Part shown: positions 35,161 to 45,329 of the stretch, piece after piece
Position numbering within the stretch: the first letter of the stretch is position 1
How the letters are laid out: every line of letters starts with the position of its first letter
Source of the DNA: Sinomonas sp. R1AF57
Lineage (GTDB): Bacteria; Actinomycetota; Actinomycetes; Actinomycetales; Micrococcaceae
Direction: 5' to 3'
Length of the DNA stretch: 64,000 nt
NCBI RefSeq assembly: GCF_002224485.1
Contig: NZ_CP022463.1
Coordinates: 1,162,364-1,226,363, forward strand
Position numbers and translations under genes: made by a program
The notes under the pieces: model-generated
Database searches by the model: none
Seen by the model: only the letters and a program-made list of their open reading frames with translations
What the model was told of the DNA's origin: nothing

Positions 35161-35244
35161 GCTGCGCAACGCTAGCACGGCGTCTCACCCCCGGATTGTG
35201 CATCCTGCCCATGTTTGGCTCATTCAGTTGTGCCCCCTGTGCCT

Positions 35245-35260
35245 TGTGAGTATGGTCACA
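35245..35260. promoter_or_regulatory. Perfect CRP/GlxR consensus site upstream of the bkd operon
   Basis: TGTGAGTATGGTCACA fits TGTGA-N6-TCACA exactly. It lies 68 bases before the chosen E1alpha start, in the gap shared with the divergent Lrp gene. Confidence 0.7.
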
Positions 35261-35327
35261 GTAATTCGAGGCGGACGCGCCCCGACGGCGATGTGTACCG
35301 GCAGTGGCGAGCAGTGGAGAAGAGAAC

Positions 35328-36464
35328 GTGTCGATGTACCAGATGACCGCGGGAGCCGACGGCCAACCCGTCCAGCTCCTGGCAGCGGACGGCAGGCGCG
35401 CCCACGACGCGCGCTTCGACAAGTACCTGGCCGACGTCGACGGCCCGGACGGCGAGGAGGTCCTCGCAGGGCTGTACGAGGACCTGGTGGTGGTTCGGCG
35501 CATCGACGCCGAGGCGACGTCCCTCCAACGGCAGGGCGAGCTCGCGCTCTGGCCGCCGTTCCTGGGGCAGGAGGCCGCGCAGATCGGCTCGGGCCGCGCG
35601 CTGCGGCCGGACGACTTCGTCTTCTCGAGCTACCGCGAGACCGCGGTCGCATACTGCCGCGGGGTCGAGGTTGGGGACATGATGCGCGTCTGGCGGGGCA
35701 ACGCGAACGCGGGCTGGGACCCCTTCGCCGTCAACATGGCTCCCACCCAGGTGATCATCGGCGCCCAGACCCTCCACGCGACCGGGTACGCGATGGGCAT
35801 CCAGTTCGACGGCGGGGAGTCCGCGGCCATCACGTACTTCGGCGACGGCGCCACTAGCCAGGGCGACGTCAACGAGTCCATGGTCTTCGCCGCCAGCTTC
35901 CAGGCGCCGGTGGTGTTCTTCTGCCAGAACAACCAGTGGGCCATCTCGGAGCCCGTGGCCCTGCAGGCCCACGTGCCGATCGCCCACCGCGCCCCGGGGT
36001 TCGGCATCCCCAGCGTCAGGGTGGACGGCAACGACGTGCTCGTGTGCCTCGCCGCGACGCGGGAGGCCCTCGAGCGGGCCCGCAGCGGCAATGGCCCCTC
36101 CTTCATCGAGGCGGTCACCTACCGCATGGGCCCCCACACGACGGCGGACGACCCGACCCGCTACCGCGACGCGAACGAGCTCGAGGACTGGAGGGAACGC
36201 GACCCGATCGCCCGCTTCGAGTCCTACCTCGCGGCGCGGGGGATCCTCGACGACGCGCTCCGCGCGCGCGTGGCCGCGAAGGCCGACGACGTCGCCGCGC
36301 GCCTCCGCGACGAGACCATCCATATGCCCGATCCGCCCCACGAGGCGGTGTTCGAGCACGTCTACGCCGAGCCGAACTCCTGGCTGGACCGCCAGCGTGA
36401 CCACTACGAGCGCTACCTCGCGGGGCTCGACGCCGGTCACGGCCCCGCCGCGGAAGGAGCCTGA
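35328..36464 (+). CDS. bkdA: Branched-chain 2-oxoacid dehydrogenase E1 component, alpha subunit
   Basis: A 378-residue thiamine-diphosphate subunit. The ThDP/Mg motif is GDGATSQGDVNESM followed about 25 residues later by CQNNQWAIS. The phosphorylation-loop-like block is YRMGPHTTADDPTRYRD. With E1beta and E2 it oxidatively decarboxylates 2-oxo acids. The leucine-degradation genes downstream and the Lrp regulator favour branched-chain substrates over pyruvate. The GTG at 35328 follows GGAGAAGAG; a GTG at 35304 and an ATG at 35334 are alternatives. Confidence 0.88.
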   Translation: MSMYQMTAGADGQPVQLLAADGRRAHDARFDKYLADVDGPDGEEVLAGLYEDLVVVRRIDAEATSLQRQGELALWPPFLGQEAAQIGSGRALRPDDFVFSSYRETAVAYCRGVEVGDMMRVWRGNANAGWDPFAVNMAPTQVIIGAQTLHATGYAMGIQFDGGESAAITYFGDGATSQGDVNESMVFAASFQAPVVFFCQNNQWAISEPVALQAHVPIAHRAPGFGIPSVRVDGNDVLVCLAATREALERARSGNGPSFIEAVTYRMGPHTTADDPTRYRDANELEDWRERDPIARFESYLAARGILDDALRARVAAKADDVAARLRDETIHMPDPPHEAVFEHVYAEPNSWLDRQRDHYERYLAGLDAGHGPAAEGA

Positions 36465-36466
36465 CC

Positions 36467-37489
36467 ATGGCCGAGATGACATTCGGCAAGGCCCTCAACG
36501 CCGGCCTCCGACGCGCCCTCGAGCGCGACCCGAAGGTCGTCCTCATGGGCGAGGACATCGGCAGGCTCGGAGGAGTCTTCCGCATCACCGACGGGCTGCA
36601 GAAGGACTTCGGCGCGCACCGCGTCATCGACACGCCGCTGGCCGAGGCCGGCATCATGGGCACGGCGATCGGCATGGCGTATCGCGGCTACCGGCCCGTC
36701 GTGGAGATCCAGTTCGACGGCTTCGTGTACCCCGCGTTCGACCAGATCGTGTCCCAGGTCGCCAAGCTGCACTACCGGACGCGGGGGATGGTCAGGATGC
36801 CCCTGACGATCCGCATCCCCTTCGGCGGAGGCATCGGCTCCCCGGAGCACCATTCGGAGTCGCCGGAGGCGTACTTCACGCACACGTCGGGCCTGCGGGT
36901 CGTCGCCGTGTCCAATCCCCAGGACGCGTACTCGATGGTCCAGCAGGCCATCGCCTCCGACGACCCTGTGGTGTTCTTCGAGCCCAAGCGGCGGTACCAC
37001 GACCGGGGCGAGGTCGACGAGTCGGTCGGGCTCGAGGGGCCGGGTGGACTGTCCATGGGCCAGGCCCGGGTCGCGGCCGAGGGGGGCGACGTCACGCTCG
37101 TCGCCTACGGGCCCCTCGTCAAGACCTGCCTCGATGCCGCCGTGGCCGCCTCCGACGAGGGGGTGTCCGTGGAGGTGATCGACCTGCGCTCGCTCTCGCC
37201 CGTGGACTACCCGACGCTCGAGGCGTCGGTGCGGCGCACGGGCCGGCTCGTCGTCGCCCATGAGGCAGGCGAGTCCGGCGGGCTCGGCGCGGAGATCGCC
37301 GCGAGCATCACCGAGCGCTGCTTCTACCACCTCGAACACGCACCCGTCCGCGTGACCGGCTTCGACATCCCGTACCCCTACTCGAAGATCGAGCACCACC
37401 ATCTGCCGGACCTCGACCGGATCCTCGACGGGGTCGACCGCGCCCTCGGCCGGCCGAACTCACTCAGCGGGCTGGAGGAGGGCCAGTGA
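36467..37489 (+). CDS. bkdB: Branched-chain 2-oxoacid dehydrogenase E1 component, beta subunit
   Basis: A 340-residue transketolase-like subunit. VVLMGEDIGRLGGVFRITDGL and DTPLAEAGIMGTAIGMAYRGYRPVVEIQFDGF are typical E1beta blocks; the C-terminal transketolase domain follows (VEVIDLRSLSPVDYPTLEASVRRTGRLVVAHEA). It starts 2 bases after E1alpha and overlaps E2 by 4 bases, so the three subunits are co-translated. Confidence 0.92.
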   Translation: MAEMTFGKALNAGLRRALERDPKVVLMGEDIGRLGGVFRITDGLQKDFGAHRVIDTPLAEAGIMGTAIGMAYRGYRPVVEIQFDGFVYPAFDQIVSQVAKLHYRTRGMVRMPLTIRIPFGGGIGSPEHHSESPEAYFTHTSGLRVVAVSNPQDAYSMVQQAIASDDPVVFFEPKRRYHDRGEVDESVGLEGPGGLSMGQARVAAEGGDVTLVAYGPLVKTCLDAAVAASDEGVSVEVIDLRSLSPVDYPTLEASVRRTGRLVVAHEAGESGGLGAEIAASITERCFYHLEHAPVRVTGFDIPYPYSKIEHHHLPDLDRILDGVDRALGRPNSLSGLEEGQ

Positions 37490-38886
37490 CCGTGGCCGAG
37501 ACGGTGATCCGCGAGTTCCGCCTCCCCGACCTGGGGGAGGGGCTGACCGAGTCCGAGATCGTGGCCTGGCGAGTCTCCCCGGGCGACACGGTGTCGCTCA
37601 ACCAGGTCATCGCAGAGGTCGAGACGGCCAAGGCCGTGGTCGAGCTCCCGAGCCCGTACTCGGGGCGAGTGGCTCGGCTGCTGGCCGAGCCCGGCACGAT
37701 CGTCGCGGTGGGAACGCCGATCGTCGCCTTCGAGGTCGCCGCGGAGGCGGCGCGGCCCCCCGCCGAGGGCTCTCGGGGAGCGGCGGCGAAGCCTAAGCGC
37801 GAGCCCAACCTGGTCGGGTACGGCGCCGCGATCGAGGGCACCGGCCGCCCGGCCCGGAAGACGAGGGCCTGGGCCGGGGTGCGACCAGCGCCAGCCGAGC
37901 CCGGCGGAACGGAGCAGGCGCACGCACCGGAGCCGGAGGCGGCGCATGAGCCGAACCCGGAGCCGAACCCGGAGGCGAAGCCGGAGCCTCGGGCTGAGCG
38001 CCCCCGCTCCACCCCGCCGGTGAGGAAGCTCGCCAAAGACCTCGGCATCGACCTCGAATCGCTGACCGGCACCGGAACCCACGGGCTGATCACCCGCGAC
38101 GACGTCCTTGCTGCTGTCGGAACCCCCGACGCCGGTGCGGGGTCCGCTCAGGAGGCGGCCGGCGTCGTGCGCCCGAGCCGGGGCGAGCGCGAGACCCGGA
38201 CCCCGATCAAGGGCGTGCGGAAGCTCACGGCGGCTGCGATGGTCGCGAGCGCGTTCACTGCGCCGCACGCGAGCGAGTTCCTGACGGTCGACGTCACGGC
38301 GTCGATGGAGCTGCTCGCGCGGCTGCGGGAGAACCGCGCGTACTCCGGCCTGAAGGTCACGCCGCTCACGCTCGTGGCGAAGGCCGTGCTCGTGGCGCTG
38401 AGGCGGAATCCGTCGCTCAACTCGCACTGGGACGAGGCGGCTCAGGAGATCGTCCAGTACCACTACGTCAATCTGGGAATTGCGGCTGCGACGCCGCGCG
38501 GGCTCGTCGTGCCGAACGTCAAGGACGCGCAGGACCTCACGCTGCCGGAACTCGCCGAGGCCATTGCCGTGCTCGCGCAGAACGCCAGGGACGGCCGCCC
38601 CACGCCCGAGGAGCTCTCCGGGGGAACGATCTCGATCACCAACATCGGCGTGTTCGGGATCGACGCCGGAACGCCGATCCTCAACCCGGGCGAGGCGGCG
38701 ATCGTCGCCATGGGCCAGGTGCGCCGGCTGCCGTGGGAGTTCCACGGCGAGGTCGCGCTGCGCGAGGTCATGACGCTCTCGCTGTCGTTCGACCACCGGC
38801 TGGTCGACGGCGAACAGGCGTCCCGCTTCCTCGCCGACCTCGGCGCGATCCTCGCGGACCCGGGCCTGGTCATCACCATGGTCTGA
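37486..38886 (+). CDS. bkdC: Dihydrolipoamide acyltransferase (E2) of the branched-chain 2-oxoacid dehydrogenase
   Basis: A 466-residue enzyme. The lipoyl domain spans about 8-85 with lipoyl Lys49 (VETAKAVVE). A Pro/Glu/Ala-rich linker with a PNPE-like repeat covers about 130-170, the subunit-binding domain about 173-212 (PPVRKLAKDLGIDL), and the acyltransferase domain from about 230 ends with the catalytic FDHRLVDGE. It moves the acyl group to CoA, giving isovaleryl-, isobutyryl- or 2-methylbutyryl-CoA. No E3 gene is nearby; a shared lipoamide dehydrogenase is presumably encoded elsewhere. Confidence 0.92.
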   Translation: MTVAETVIREFRLPDLGEGLTESEIVAWRVSPGDTVSLNQVIAEVETAKAVVELPSPYSGRVARLLAEPGTIVAVGTPIVAFEVAAEAARPPAEGSRGAAAKPKREPNLVGYGAAIEGTGRPARKTRAWAGVRPAPAEPGGTEQAHAPEPEAAHEPNPEPNPEAKPEPRAERPRSTPPVRKLAKDLGIDLESLTGTGTHGLITRDDVLAAVGTPDAGAGSAQEAAGVVRPSRGERETRTPIKGVRKLTAAAMVASAFTAPHASEFLTVDVTASMELLARLRENRAYSGLKVTPLTLVAKAVLVALRRNPSLNSHWDEAAQEIVQYHYVNLGIAAATPRGLVVPNVKDAQDLTLPELAEAIAVLAQNARDGRPTPEELSGGTISITNIGVFGIDAGTPILNPGEAAIVAMGQVRRLPWEFHGEVALREVMTLSLSFDHRLVDGEQASRFLADLGAILADPGLVITMV

Positions 38887-38889
38887 CCG

Positions 38890-39492
38890 TCACGCGGGGG
38901 CTGTGAGGGCCGCCGTGGCCATCGCCTCGAGGAGCCGGCGGGCGGACGACGCCGGGACGCGCCCCCCGTGCCGGCGCACCGAGTGCGGGGTCGAGTTGAT
39001 GAGCCCGAACACCGCCAAGGCGCGCATGCGCAGCCGCGCGGGGTCCTCGTCGGGGTGGAGCGGAGCGAGGGCCGCCCGCCAGACGTCCACGTACGCGAGC
39101 TGGAGGGACCGCACGCGCTCGCGGTCGCCCTCGGCGAGGGAGGCCAGGTCCCGGTCCTGCACCCGGATCACGTCGGGCCGCGTGAGCGCGAAGTCCACGT
39201 GGAAGGCGACCAGCGCACCGAGCCGCGCGGCGTCGTCGTGCTCCGCCCCCGCCACGCGCCGGCCCCCCGCGAGGAGCTCCTCGCTGACCCCCACGAGCAG
39301 CGCACCGAGCACCGCCTGCTTGCCGGGGAAGTGCCGGTAGATGGCCGGCCCGCTCACGCCGGCAGCGGCGCCGAGGTCCTCGAGGGAGGCCCCCGCGTAC
39401 CCCTGCGCGGAGAACGGGCCGGCCGCGGCGTCGAGGATGGCCCGGCGGCGCTCGGCCTTCGCCTGGATGCGCGGGCTGGCTGCCTCTCCCAT
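38890..39492 (-). CDS. TetR family regulator of the leucine/isovalerate locus (BkaR-like)
   Basis: A 200-residue repressor. The N-terminal helix-turn-helix is at about 12-58 (RRRAILDAAAGPFSAQGYAGASLEDLGAAAGVSGPAIYRHFPGKQAVL), with a ligand-binding helical domain behind it. It is divergent from the methylcrotonyl-CoA carboxylase genes, with two GTTA-N8-TAAC palindromes between. The same arrangement exists in mycobacteria, where TetR BkaR (Rv2506) represses this locus. The ATG at 39492 has AGGAG 5 bases upstream; an in-frame start at 39546 would run through an operator. An acyl-CoA is a plausible inducer. Confidence 0.88.
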   Translation of the reverse strand: MGEAASPRIQAKAERRRAILDAAAGPFSAQGYAGASLEDLGAAAGVSGPAIYRHFPGKQAVLGALLVGVSEELLAGGRRVAGAEHDDAARLGALVAFHVDFALTRPDVIRVQDRDLASLAEGDRERVRSLQLAYVDVWRAALAPLHPDEDPARLRMRALAVFGLINSTPHSVRRHGGRVPASSARRLLEAMATAALTAPA

Positions 39493-39533
39493 GTCACTCC
39501 TGCGGTTCAGGGGAACCCTGTGCTGGACATCAC

Positions 39534-39551
39534 AGTTAATCCACATTAACT
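39534..39551. promoter_or_regulatory. Perfect inverted repeat, operator 1 of the leucine locus
   Basis: AGTTAAT-CCAC-ATTAACT, 7-bp arms. It abuts the -10 box TAGAAT (39552-39557) of the carboxylase operon and lies between the divergent TetR and carboxylase genes. Confidence 0.7.
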
Positions 39552-39557
39552 TAGAAT
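39552..39557 (+). promoter_or_regulatory. -10 box of the methylcrotonyl-CoA carboxylase operon
   Basis: TAGAAT, matching TANNNT. It sits between operators 1 and 2, so the predicted transcription start (about 39564) falls within operator 2. A GGAGG Shine-Dalgarno (39592-39596) precedes the ATG at 39601. Confidence 0.55.
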
Positions 39558-39560
39558 CCA

Positions 39561-39576
39561 GTTAGCCGTCACTAAC
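39561..39576. promoter_or_regulatory. Imperfect inverted repeat, operator 2 of the leucine locus
   Basis: GTTAG-CCGTCA-CTAAC, a weaker match to the GTTA-N8-TAAC form, centred 26 bases from operator 1 (about two and a half helical turns). Confidence 0.5.
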
Positions 39577-39600
39577 CGAGTTCGTCGGACCGGAGGTTCA

Positions 39601-41208
39601 ATGGAGACCCTGCTCAGCCGGGTGGACCCCGCAGCGGCCGCCTTCGCCGAGAACGACGCCGCCCAGCGGGCCCTCGCCGCCGAGCTGCACGAGCGGCTCG
39701 CGGCGGCCGCGCTCGGCGGCCCGGAGAGGTCGCGCGAGCGGCACGTCGCGCGCGGCAAGCTGCTCCCGCGCGAGCGCATCGACGTCCTGCTCGACGACGG
39801 CTCGCCCTTCCTGGAGATCGCCCCCCTCGCGGCGGACGGCATGTACGACGGCGAGTGCCCGGCAGCGGGAGTCATCGCCGGCATCGGCCTCGTACGCGGC
39901 CGCCACGTGATGGTCGTCTCGAACGACGCGACGGTCAAGGGCGGCACGTACTACCCGATGACGGTCAAGAAGCACCTGCGCGCCCAGGAGATCGCACTCG
40001 AGAACCGCCTCCCGTGCATCTACCTCGTCGACTCGGGGGGCGCCTTCCTCCCGAAGCAGGACGAGGTGTTCCCGGACCGCGAGCACTTCGGCCGCATCTT
40101 CTACAACCAGGCCCGCCTCTCGGCGGCGAAGGTCCCGCAGATCGCCGCCGTCCTCGGCTCCTGCACCGCCGGCGGGGCGTACGTGCCTGCCATGAGCGAC
40201 GAGACCGTGATCGTGCGCAACCAGGGCACGATCTTCCTGGGCGGGCCGCCGCTCGTGAAGGCCGCGATCGGGGAGATCGTCACGGCCGAGGAGCTCGGCG
40301 GGGGAGACGTCCACGCGAAGGTCTCCGGAGTCGCGGACCATCTCGCGGACAACGACGAGCACGCCCTCGAGATCGCCCGCAGCATCGTGGAGACCCTCCC
40401 GCCACCGGCCGCGCCGTCCTGGGAGGTGCGTACCGCCGTCGAGCCCAAGGCCGAGGCGTCGGAGCTCTACGGGGCCGTCCCGACCGACGTCAACGCCCAG
40501 TACGACGTGCACGAGGTCATCGCGCGGCTCGTGGACGGCAGCGCGTTCCATGAGTTCAAGAAGGACTACGGCGTCACGCTCGTCACAGGGTTCGCGCACA
40601 TCCACGGCCACCCCGTCGGCATCGTGGCGAACAACGGAGTGCTGTTCTCCGAGTCCGCGATGAAGGGCGCGCACTTCATCGAGCTCTGCGACCAACGCGG
40701 GATCCCGCTCGTGTTCCTGCAGAACATCTCCGGCTTCATGGTCGGCCGCGACTACGAGCACGGGGGGATCGCGAAGCACGGGGCCAAGATGGTCACGGCC
40801 GTCGCCACGACCCGCGTGCCCAAGCTGACCGTGGTGATCGGAGGCTCCTTCGGGGCCGGCAACTACTCGATGTGCGGCCGCGCGTACTCGCCGAGGTTCC
40901 TGTGGATGTGGCCCGCGAGCCGCATCTCCGTCATGGGCGGGAACCAGGCCGCCAGCGTCCTCGCGACGGTCAAGCGCGACCAGTTCGAAGCCCGTGGAGA
41001 GGACTGGCCCGCCGAGGACGAGGAGGCCTTCAAGGCGCCCATCCGCGCCCAGTACGAGGCCCAGGGCAGCCCCTACTACTCCACAGCCAGGCTCTGGGAC
41101 GACGGTGTCATCGACCCCGCCGACACGCGCCGCGTGCTCGGCATGGCCCTCGCCGTCGTCGCCCAGTCCCCCCTGCCGGAGACGTCCTTCGGCGTCTTCA
41201 GGATGTGA
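39601..41208 (+). CDS. Methylcrotonyl-CoA carboxylase carboxyltransferase subunit
   Basis: A 535-residue carboxyltransferase. The N-terminal half has [15 protein letters not shown] and [25 protein letters not shown]; the C-terminal half has [28 protein letters not shown] and [16 protein letters not shown]. These blocks are those of 3-methylcrotonyl-CoA carboxylase beta (LiuB/AccD1 type) rather than propionyl-CoA carboxylase. It carboxylates 3-methylcrotonyl-CoA with the biotin subunit encoded next. Its ATG has GGAGG 4 bases upstream. First gene of the operon. Confidence 0.9.
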   Translation: METLLSRVDPAAAAFAENDAAQRALAAELHERLAAAALGGPERSRERHVARGKLLPRERIDVLLDDGSPFLEIAPLAADGMYDGECPAAGVIAGIGLVRGRHVMVVSNDATVKGGTYYPMTVKKHLRAQEIALENRLPCIYLVDSGGAFLPKQDEVFPDREHFGRIFYNQARLSAAKVPQIAAVLGSCTAGGAYVPAMSDETVIVRNQGTIFLGGPPLVKAAIGEIVTAEELGGGDVHAKVSGVADHLADNDEHALEIARSIVETLPPPAAPSWEVRTAVEPKAEASELYGAVPTDVNAQYDVHEVIARLVDGSAFHEFKKDYGVTLVTGFAHIHGHPVGIVANNGVLFSESAMKGAHFIELCDQRGIPLVFLQNISGFMVGRDYEHGGIAKHGAKMVTAVATTRVPKLTVVIGGSFGAGNYSMCGRAYSPRFLWMWPASRISVMGGNQAASVLATVKRDQFEARGEDWPAEDEEAFKAPIRAQYEAQGSPYYSTARLWDDGVIDPADTRRVLGMALAVVAQSPLPETSFGVFRM

Positions 41209-41215
41209 GCGCACC

Positions 41216-43285
41216 GTGACCCCCTTCACGAAGGTCCTTGTTGCCAACCGCGGCGAGATCGCCTGCCGCGTGATCCGCACGCTCCGGCGCCTCGGCATCG
41301 CCTCGGTCGCGGTCTACAGCGACGCCGATGCCGCGGCCCGCCACGTGCGCGAGGCTGACGAGTCCGTCCGCATCGGCCCGGCGGCCGCGGCCCAGAGCTA
41401 CCTGAGCATCCCGGCCATCGTCGAGGCGGCCAGGGCCTCGGGCGCGGAGGCGGTCCACCCCGGCTACGGCTTCCTGAGCGAGAACGCGGCCTTCGCGCAG
41501 GCGCTCGCGGACGCAGGCATCGTCTTCGTCGGCCCCGGCGTCGAGGCGCTGGCCGTCATGGGGGACAAGATCCGGGCCAAGAACCATGTGGCGCGCTACG
41601 CCGTCCCGGTCATCCCGGGAGTCTCGGAACCGGGCCTGTCCGACGCGGACCTCGTGGCGAAGGCCGACGGCGTGGGGTATCCGCTGCTCATCAAGCCCTC
41701 CGCCGGGGGCGGCGGCAAGGGCATGGCCGTCGTCGAGTCCGCGGCCGAGCTCCCTTCCGCGCTCGCGGCCGCCCGACGCGTGGCGACTGCGGCGTTCGGG
41801 GATGGGACGCTCCTGCTCGAGCGGCTCGTCCGGTCGCCCCGGCACATCGAGGTCCAGGTCCTCGCGGACGTCCACGGCACCACGATCCACCTCGGCGAGC
41901 GCGAGTGCTCACTGCAGCGGAGGCACCAGAAGGTCATCGAGGAGGCGCCGTCCCCGCTCCTCGACGCGCAGACGCGTGAGCGGATCGGAGCGGCCGCGTG
42001 CGACGCCGCACGGTCGGTCGGGTACGTCGGCGCGGGAACGGTCGAGTTCCTCGTCTCCGACGAGGCCCCGGACGAGTTCTTCTTCATGGAGATGAACACC
42101 CGGCTCCAGGTCGAGCACCCGGTCACCGAGATGGTCACGGGGGTCGACCTCGTCGAGCAGCAGCTCCGGGTCGCCGCCGGGGAGCCGCTGGCCATCGCCC
42201 AGGGCGACGTCCGCCTGGACGGGCACGCGATCGAGGCTCGGGTCTATGCCGAGGTCCCAGCGCGCGGGTTCCTCCCGGCGACCGGCCGCGTCGAGCTGCT
42301 GCGCGAACCCGGGTCCGCTGACCCGGAGGGCGCACCCGTGCGGGCAGCCACGCACGACGCCGGCGCCCGGGTGCGCGTGGACAGCTCGCTCCTGACGGGA
42401 CTCACCATCGGCTCGGACTACGACCCGATGCTGTCCAAGTGCATCGCGTGGGGCCGCGACCGGGCCGAGGCCCTCTCGGCCCTCGACGCCGCGCTCGCCG
42501 ACTACACCGTGCTCGGCGTCGCGACCAACATCGAGTACCTGCGCCTCCTCCTGGCGGATGCCGACGTGCGCGCCGGCCACCTCGACACGACGCTCATCGA
42601 GCGCCGCCTCGAGCACCTCGCCTTCAGGTCGCCCGGCGAGCCGGAGTACGCCGCAGCCGCCCTCATCGCCGTGCAGGACCCGGCCGGCCCCGCAGGAACG
42701 GGCCCGGCCGGCGCGGGCCCGTGGGCGCCGGACGGCTGGCGGATCAGCGCCCCGGCGCCGCGGCGGGTCACCCTCGGCACTCCGGACGGGGGCATCGCCA
42801 CGGTGAGCGTCGGGCCCTCCACCGTGCGCCTCGACGGCGGGCCGGAGCGCAAGGCGACCCTGGCCCCGGACGGGCCGGGCGCCGTCGTGCTCACCCTCGA
42901 CGGCGAGGACCGCCGCTTCACGTGGGCGGAGGCAACTGAACCGACGGGGGAGCGCACCGTCCTCCTCGGCGACGCCGGGTGGTCGGTCGCGCTGCCGGTC
43001 CTGGGCCGGGCCTCCCGCCTCGAACGGGTGCGCGCGGCGGTGCACCGCCACGAGGGCGAGGCCGATCCCGAGGTCCGCACGCCGATGCCCGGCACCGTCG
43101 TCTCGGTTGCGGTCGAGCAGGGCGCGCACGTCGAGGAGGGCCAGCCCCTCGTCGCGGTCGAAGCCATGAAGATGGAGCACCAGCTCGTCGCCGCCCTCGC
43201 CGGAACGGTCCAGCTCCACGTGACCCCGGGCGATCTGGTCAAGGCCGACCAGGCCGTCGCCACCATCACCCCCGCCGCTGGCTGA
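41216..43285 (+). CDS. Methylcrotonyl-CoA carboxylase biotin-carboxylase/biotin-carrier subunit
   Basis: A 689-residue protein. The biotin carboxylase domain (about 1-450) begins [22 protein letters not shown] and contains [12 protein letters not shown] (ATP grasp) and [25 protein letters not shown] poorly conserved middle region (about 500-610) is followed by the carrier domain with VEAMKMEHQ; the biotinyl Lys is about residue 652. AccA1-type partner of the carboxyltransferase. The start is GTG at 41216, 7 bases after the previous gene. Confidence 0.92.
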   Translation: MTPFTKVLVANRGEIACRVIRTLRRLGIASVAVYSDADAAARHVREADESVRIGPAAAAQSYLSIPAIVEAARASGAEAVHPGYGFLSENAAFAQALADAGIVFVGPGVEALAVMGDKIRAKNHVARYAVPVIPGVSEPGLSDADLVAKADGVGYPLLIKPSAGGGGKGMAVVESAAELPSALAAARRVATAAFGDGTLLLERLVRSPRHIEVQVLADVHGTTIHLGERECSLQRRHQKVIEEAPSPLLDAQTRERIGAAACDAARSVGYVGAGTVEFLVSDEAPDEFFFMEMNTRLQVEHPVTEMVTGVDLVEQQLRVAAGEPLAIAQGDVRLDGHAIEARVYAEVPARGFLPATGRVELLREPGSADPEGAPVRAATHDAGARVRVDSSLLTGLTIGSDYDPMLSKCIAWGRDRAEALSALDAALADYTVLGVATNIEYLRLLLADADVRAGHLDTTLIERRLEHLAFRSPGEPEYAAAALIAVQDPAGPAGTGPAGAGPWAPDGWRISAPAPRRVTLGTPDGGIATVSVGPSTVRLDGGPERKATLAPDGPGAVVLTLDGEDRRFTWAEATEPTGERTVLLGDAGWSVALPVLGRASRLERVRAAVHRHEGEADPEVRTPMPGTVVSVAVEQGAHVEEGQPLVAVEAMKMEHQLVAALAGTVQLHVTPGDLVKADQAVATITPAAG

Positions 43286-43315
43286 CAGCCCGCCAACCAC
43301 CCCAGGAGGACCCCC

Positions 43316-44491
43316 ATGGTCGACTTCCAGCTGTCCGACGAGTACAAGGAGCTCAGCGACACGGTGCGCGAGTTCGCCGACGAGGTGGTCGCCCCCGTGG
43401 CAGGGAAGCACGACGAGGAGCACAGCTTCCCCTACGAGGTCATCGCGCAGATGGGGGAGCTGGGCCTGTTCGGGCTTCCCTTCCCCGAGGAGTACGGCGG
43501 CATGGGAGGGGACTTCTTCGCCCTCGCCCTCGCGCTCGAGCAGCTGGGCAGGGTGGACCAGTCCGTCGCCATCACGCTCGAGGCCGGCGTCTCCCTCGGC
43601 GCGATGCCCATCTACAAGTGGGGCACCGAGGAGCAGAAGCAGACGTGGCTCCCGGACCTCGCGGCCGGGAAGAAGCTCGCCGGCTTCGGGCTCACCGAAC
43701 CGGAGGCGGGCTCCGACGCCGGGGGCACGAAGACGACCGCGCGGCTCGAGGACGGGCCGGGCGGGAAGCAGTGGGTCCTCAACGGCTCGAAGGAGTTCAT
43801 CACGAACTCAGGCACGGACATCACGAGCTTCGTGACGGTCTCCGCCGTCACCGGCACCGGCCAGCGCGACGACGGGAGCCCGCGGAAGGAGATCTCCACG
43901 ATCATCGTCCCGTCCGGAACCCCGGGCTTCCGGGCGGAGAAGGCCTACAACAAGGTCGGCTGGAACGCCTCGGACACCCACCCCCTCTCGTTCAAGGACG
44001 TGCGCGTCCCCGAGGAGAACCTCCTGGGCGAGCGCGGACGCGGGTACGCGAACTTCCTCACCGCCCTCGACGAGGGGCGCATCGCGATCGCTGCCCTGGG
44101 CACAGGCGCCGCCCAGGGCTGCGTCGACCTCTCGGTGAAGTACGCCAAGGAGCGCAGCGCGTTCGGGCACCACATCGGCACCTACCAGGCGATCCAGTTC
44201 AAGATCGCGCGCATGCAGGCCCGGGCGCACACGGCCCGGCTCGCGTACTACGACGCGGCGGCGCGGATGCTCGCCGGGAAGCCGTTCAAGACGCACGCGG
44301 CGATCGCGAAGATGGTCGCCGGGGAGGCCGCCATGGACAACGCGCGCGACGCGACCCAGGTGTTCGGCGGCTACGGGTTCATCAACGAGTCCGCCGTGGC
44401 GAGGCACTACCGGGACTCGAAGATCCTCGAGATCGGCGAGGGCACCACCGAGGTCCAGCTCATGCTCATCGCGCGCGAGCTCGGGCTGTGA
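43316..44491 (+). CDS. Isovaleryl-CoA dehydrogenase-type acyl-CoA dehydrogenase
   Basis: A 391-residue FAD enzyme. GFGLTEPEAGSDAGGTKTTA and WVLNGSKEFITNSGTD form the flavin/substrate site; the C-terminus has QVFGGYGFINESAVARHYRDSKILEIGEGTTEVQ. Placement directly after the methylcrotonyl-CoA carboxylase subunits matches FadE19 of mycobacteria and points to isovaleryl-CoA or short branched acyl-CoA oxidation. The ATG at 43316 has AGGAGGA upstream. Confidence 0.9.
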   Translation: MVDFQLSDEYKELSDTVREFADEVVAPVAGKHDEEHSFPYEVIAQMGELGLFGLPFPEEYGGMGGDFFALALALEQLGRVDQSVAITLEAGVSLGAMPIYKWGTEEQKQTWLPDLAAGKKLAGFGLTEPEAGSDAGGTKTTARLEDGPGGKQWVLNGSKEFITNSGTDITSFVTVSAVTGTGQRDDGSPRKEISTIIVPSGTPGFRAEKAYNKVGWNASDTHPLSFKDVRVPEENLLGERGRGYANFLTALDEGRIAIAALGTGAAQGCVDLSVKYAKERSAFGHHIGTYQAIQFKIARMQARAHTARLAYYDAAARMLAGKPFKTHAAIAKMVAGEAAMDNARDATQVFGGYGFINESAVARHYRDSKILEIGEGTTEVQLMLIARELGL

Positions 44492-44567
44492 ATCGGCCTC
44501 TAGCCAAACTCCGCGGGCCTGCCGTTGGATGGGGACAGCGGACTTCATACGGAACGAGGAGGGGCAC

Positions 44568-45326
44568 GTGATCGACAAAGTGGTGGCGAGCGCCGAGGAG
44601 GCGGTCGCGGACATCGGCGACGGCGCGTCGCTCGCCGTCGGAGGCTTCGGCCTGTGCGGCATCCCCGTGGCGCTCATCGACGCCCTGCACCGCCAGGGCA
44701 CGAGGGACCTCACCACGATCAGCAACAACTGCGGCGTGGACGACTGGGGGCTCGGCATCCTCCTGTCCGACGGTCGCATCCGGCGGACCATCAGCTCCTA
44801 CGTGGGGGAGAACAAGGAGTTCGCGCGGCAGTTCCTCGCTGGCGAGCTCGAGGTGGTCCTCACCCCGCAGGGCACCCTCGCGGAGAAGCTCCGTGCAGGC
44901 GGGGCCGGCATCCCGGCGTTCTTCACGGCGGCCGGTGTAGGGACCCTCGTCGCCGAGGGCGGCCTCCCGCAGAGGTACGACGCCGAGGGGAACGTCGTGC
45001 TCGCCTCCTCGCCGAAGGAGGTGCGCGCCTTCAACGGGGCCGACTACGTCCTGGAGGAGTCGCTGACCCCGGACTTCGCGCTCGTCCACGCCCAGAAGGC
45101 CGACCGCCACGGCAACCTCGTGTTCCATGCGACGGCCATGAACTTCAACCCGCTCTGTGCCATGGCAGGGAGGATCACCATCGCCGAGGTCGAGGAGCTC
45201 GTCGAGCCGGGAGAGCTCGACCCCGAGCACGTCCACCTGCCGGGCATCTTCGTCCAGCGGATCGTGCACGTACCCGCTGGGAGCCCGCACAGCGAGAAGA
45301 GGATCGAGAAGAGGACGGTGTCCTGA
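44568..45326 (+). CDS. 3-oxoacid CoA-transferase subunit A
   Basis: A 252-residue subunit. The CoA-binding glycine-rich segment is GASLAVGGFGLCGIPVALI, followed by TTISNNCGVDDWGLGILL and FFTAAGVGT. With subunit B it moves CoA from succinyl-CoA to acetoacetate (SCOT type; Mtb ScoA). The GTG at 44568 has a strong GAGGAGGGG upstream; an ATG at 44529 has no such site, so the later start was chosen. Confidence 0.9.
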   Translation: MIDKVVASAEEAVADIGDGASLAVGGFGLCGIPVALIDALHRQGTRDLTTISNNCGVDDWGLGILLSDGRIRRTISSYVGENKEFARQFLAGELEVVLTPQGTLAEKLRAGGAGIPAFFTAAGVGTLVAEGGLPQRYDAEGNVVLASSPKEVRAFNGADYVLEESLTPDFALVHAQKADRHGNLVFHATAMNFNPLCAMAGRITIAEVEELVEPGELDPEHVHLPGIFVQRIVHVPAGSPHSEKRIEKRTVS

Positions 45327-45329
45327 ACC

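Noticed and set aside
35328..38886. Pyruvate dehydrogenase complex
   Set aside because: The alpha/beta/E2 layout with a divergent Lrp regulator and leucine genes alongside favours branched-chain substrates, although sequence alone does not fully exclude pyruvate.
39601..43285. Propionyl-CoA or acetyl-CoA carboxylase instead of methylcrotonyl-CoA carboxylase
   Set aside because: The carboxyltransferase blocks and the neighbours (isovaleryl-type dehydrogenase, CoA-transferase, MaoC, CitE-like, TetR) fit the leucine locus; the alternative is kept only as a lesser possibility.
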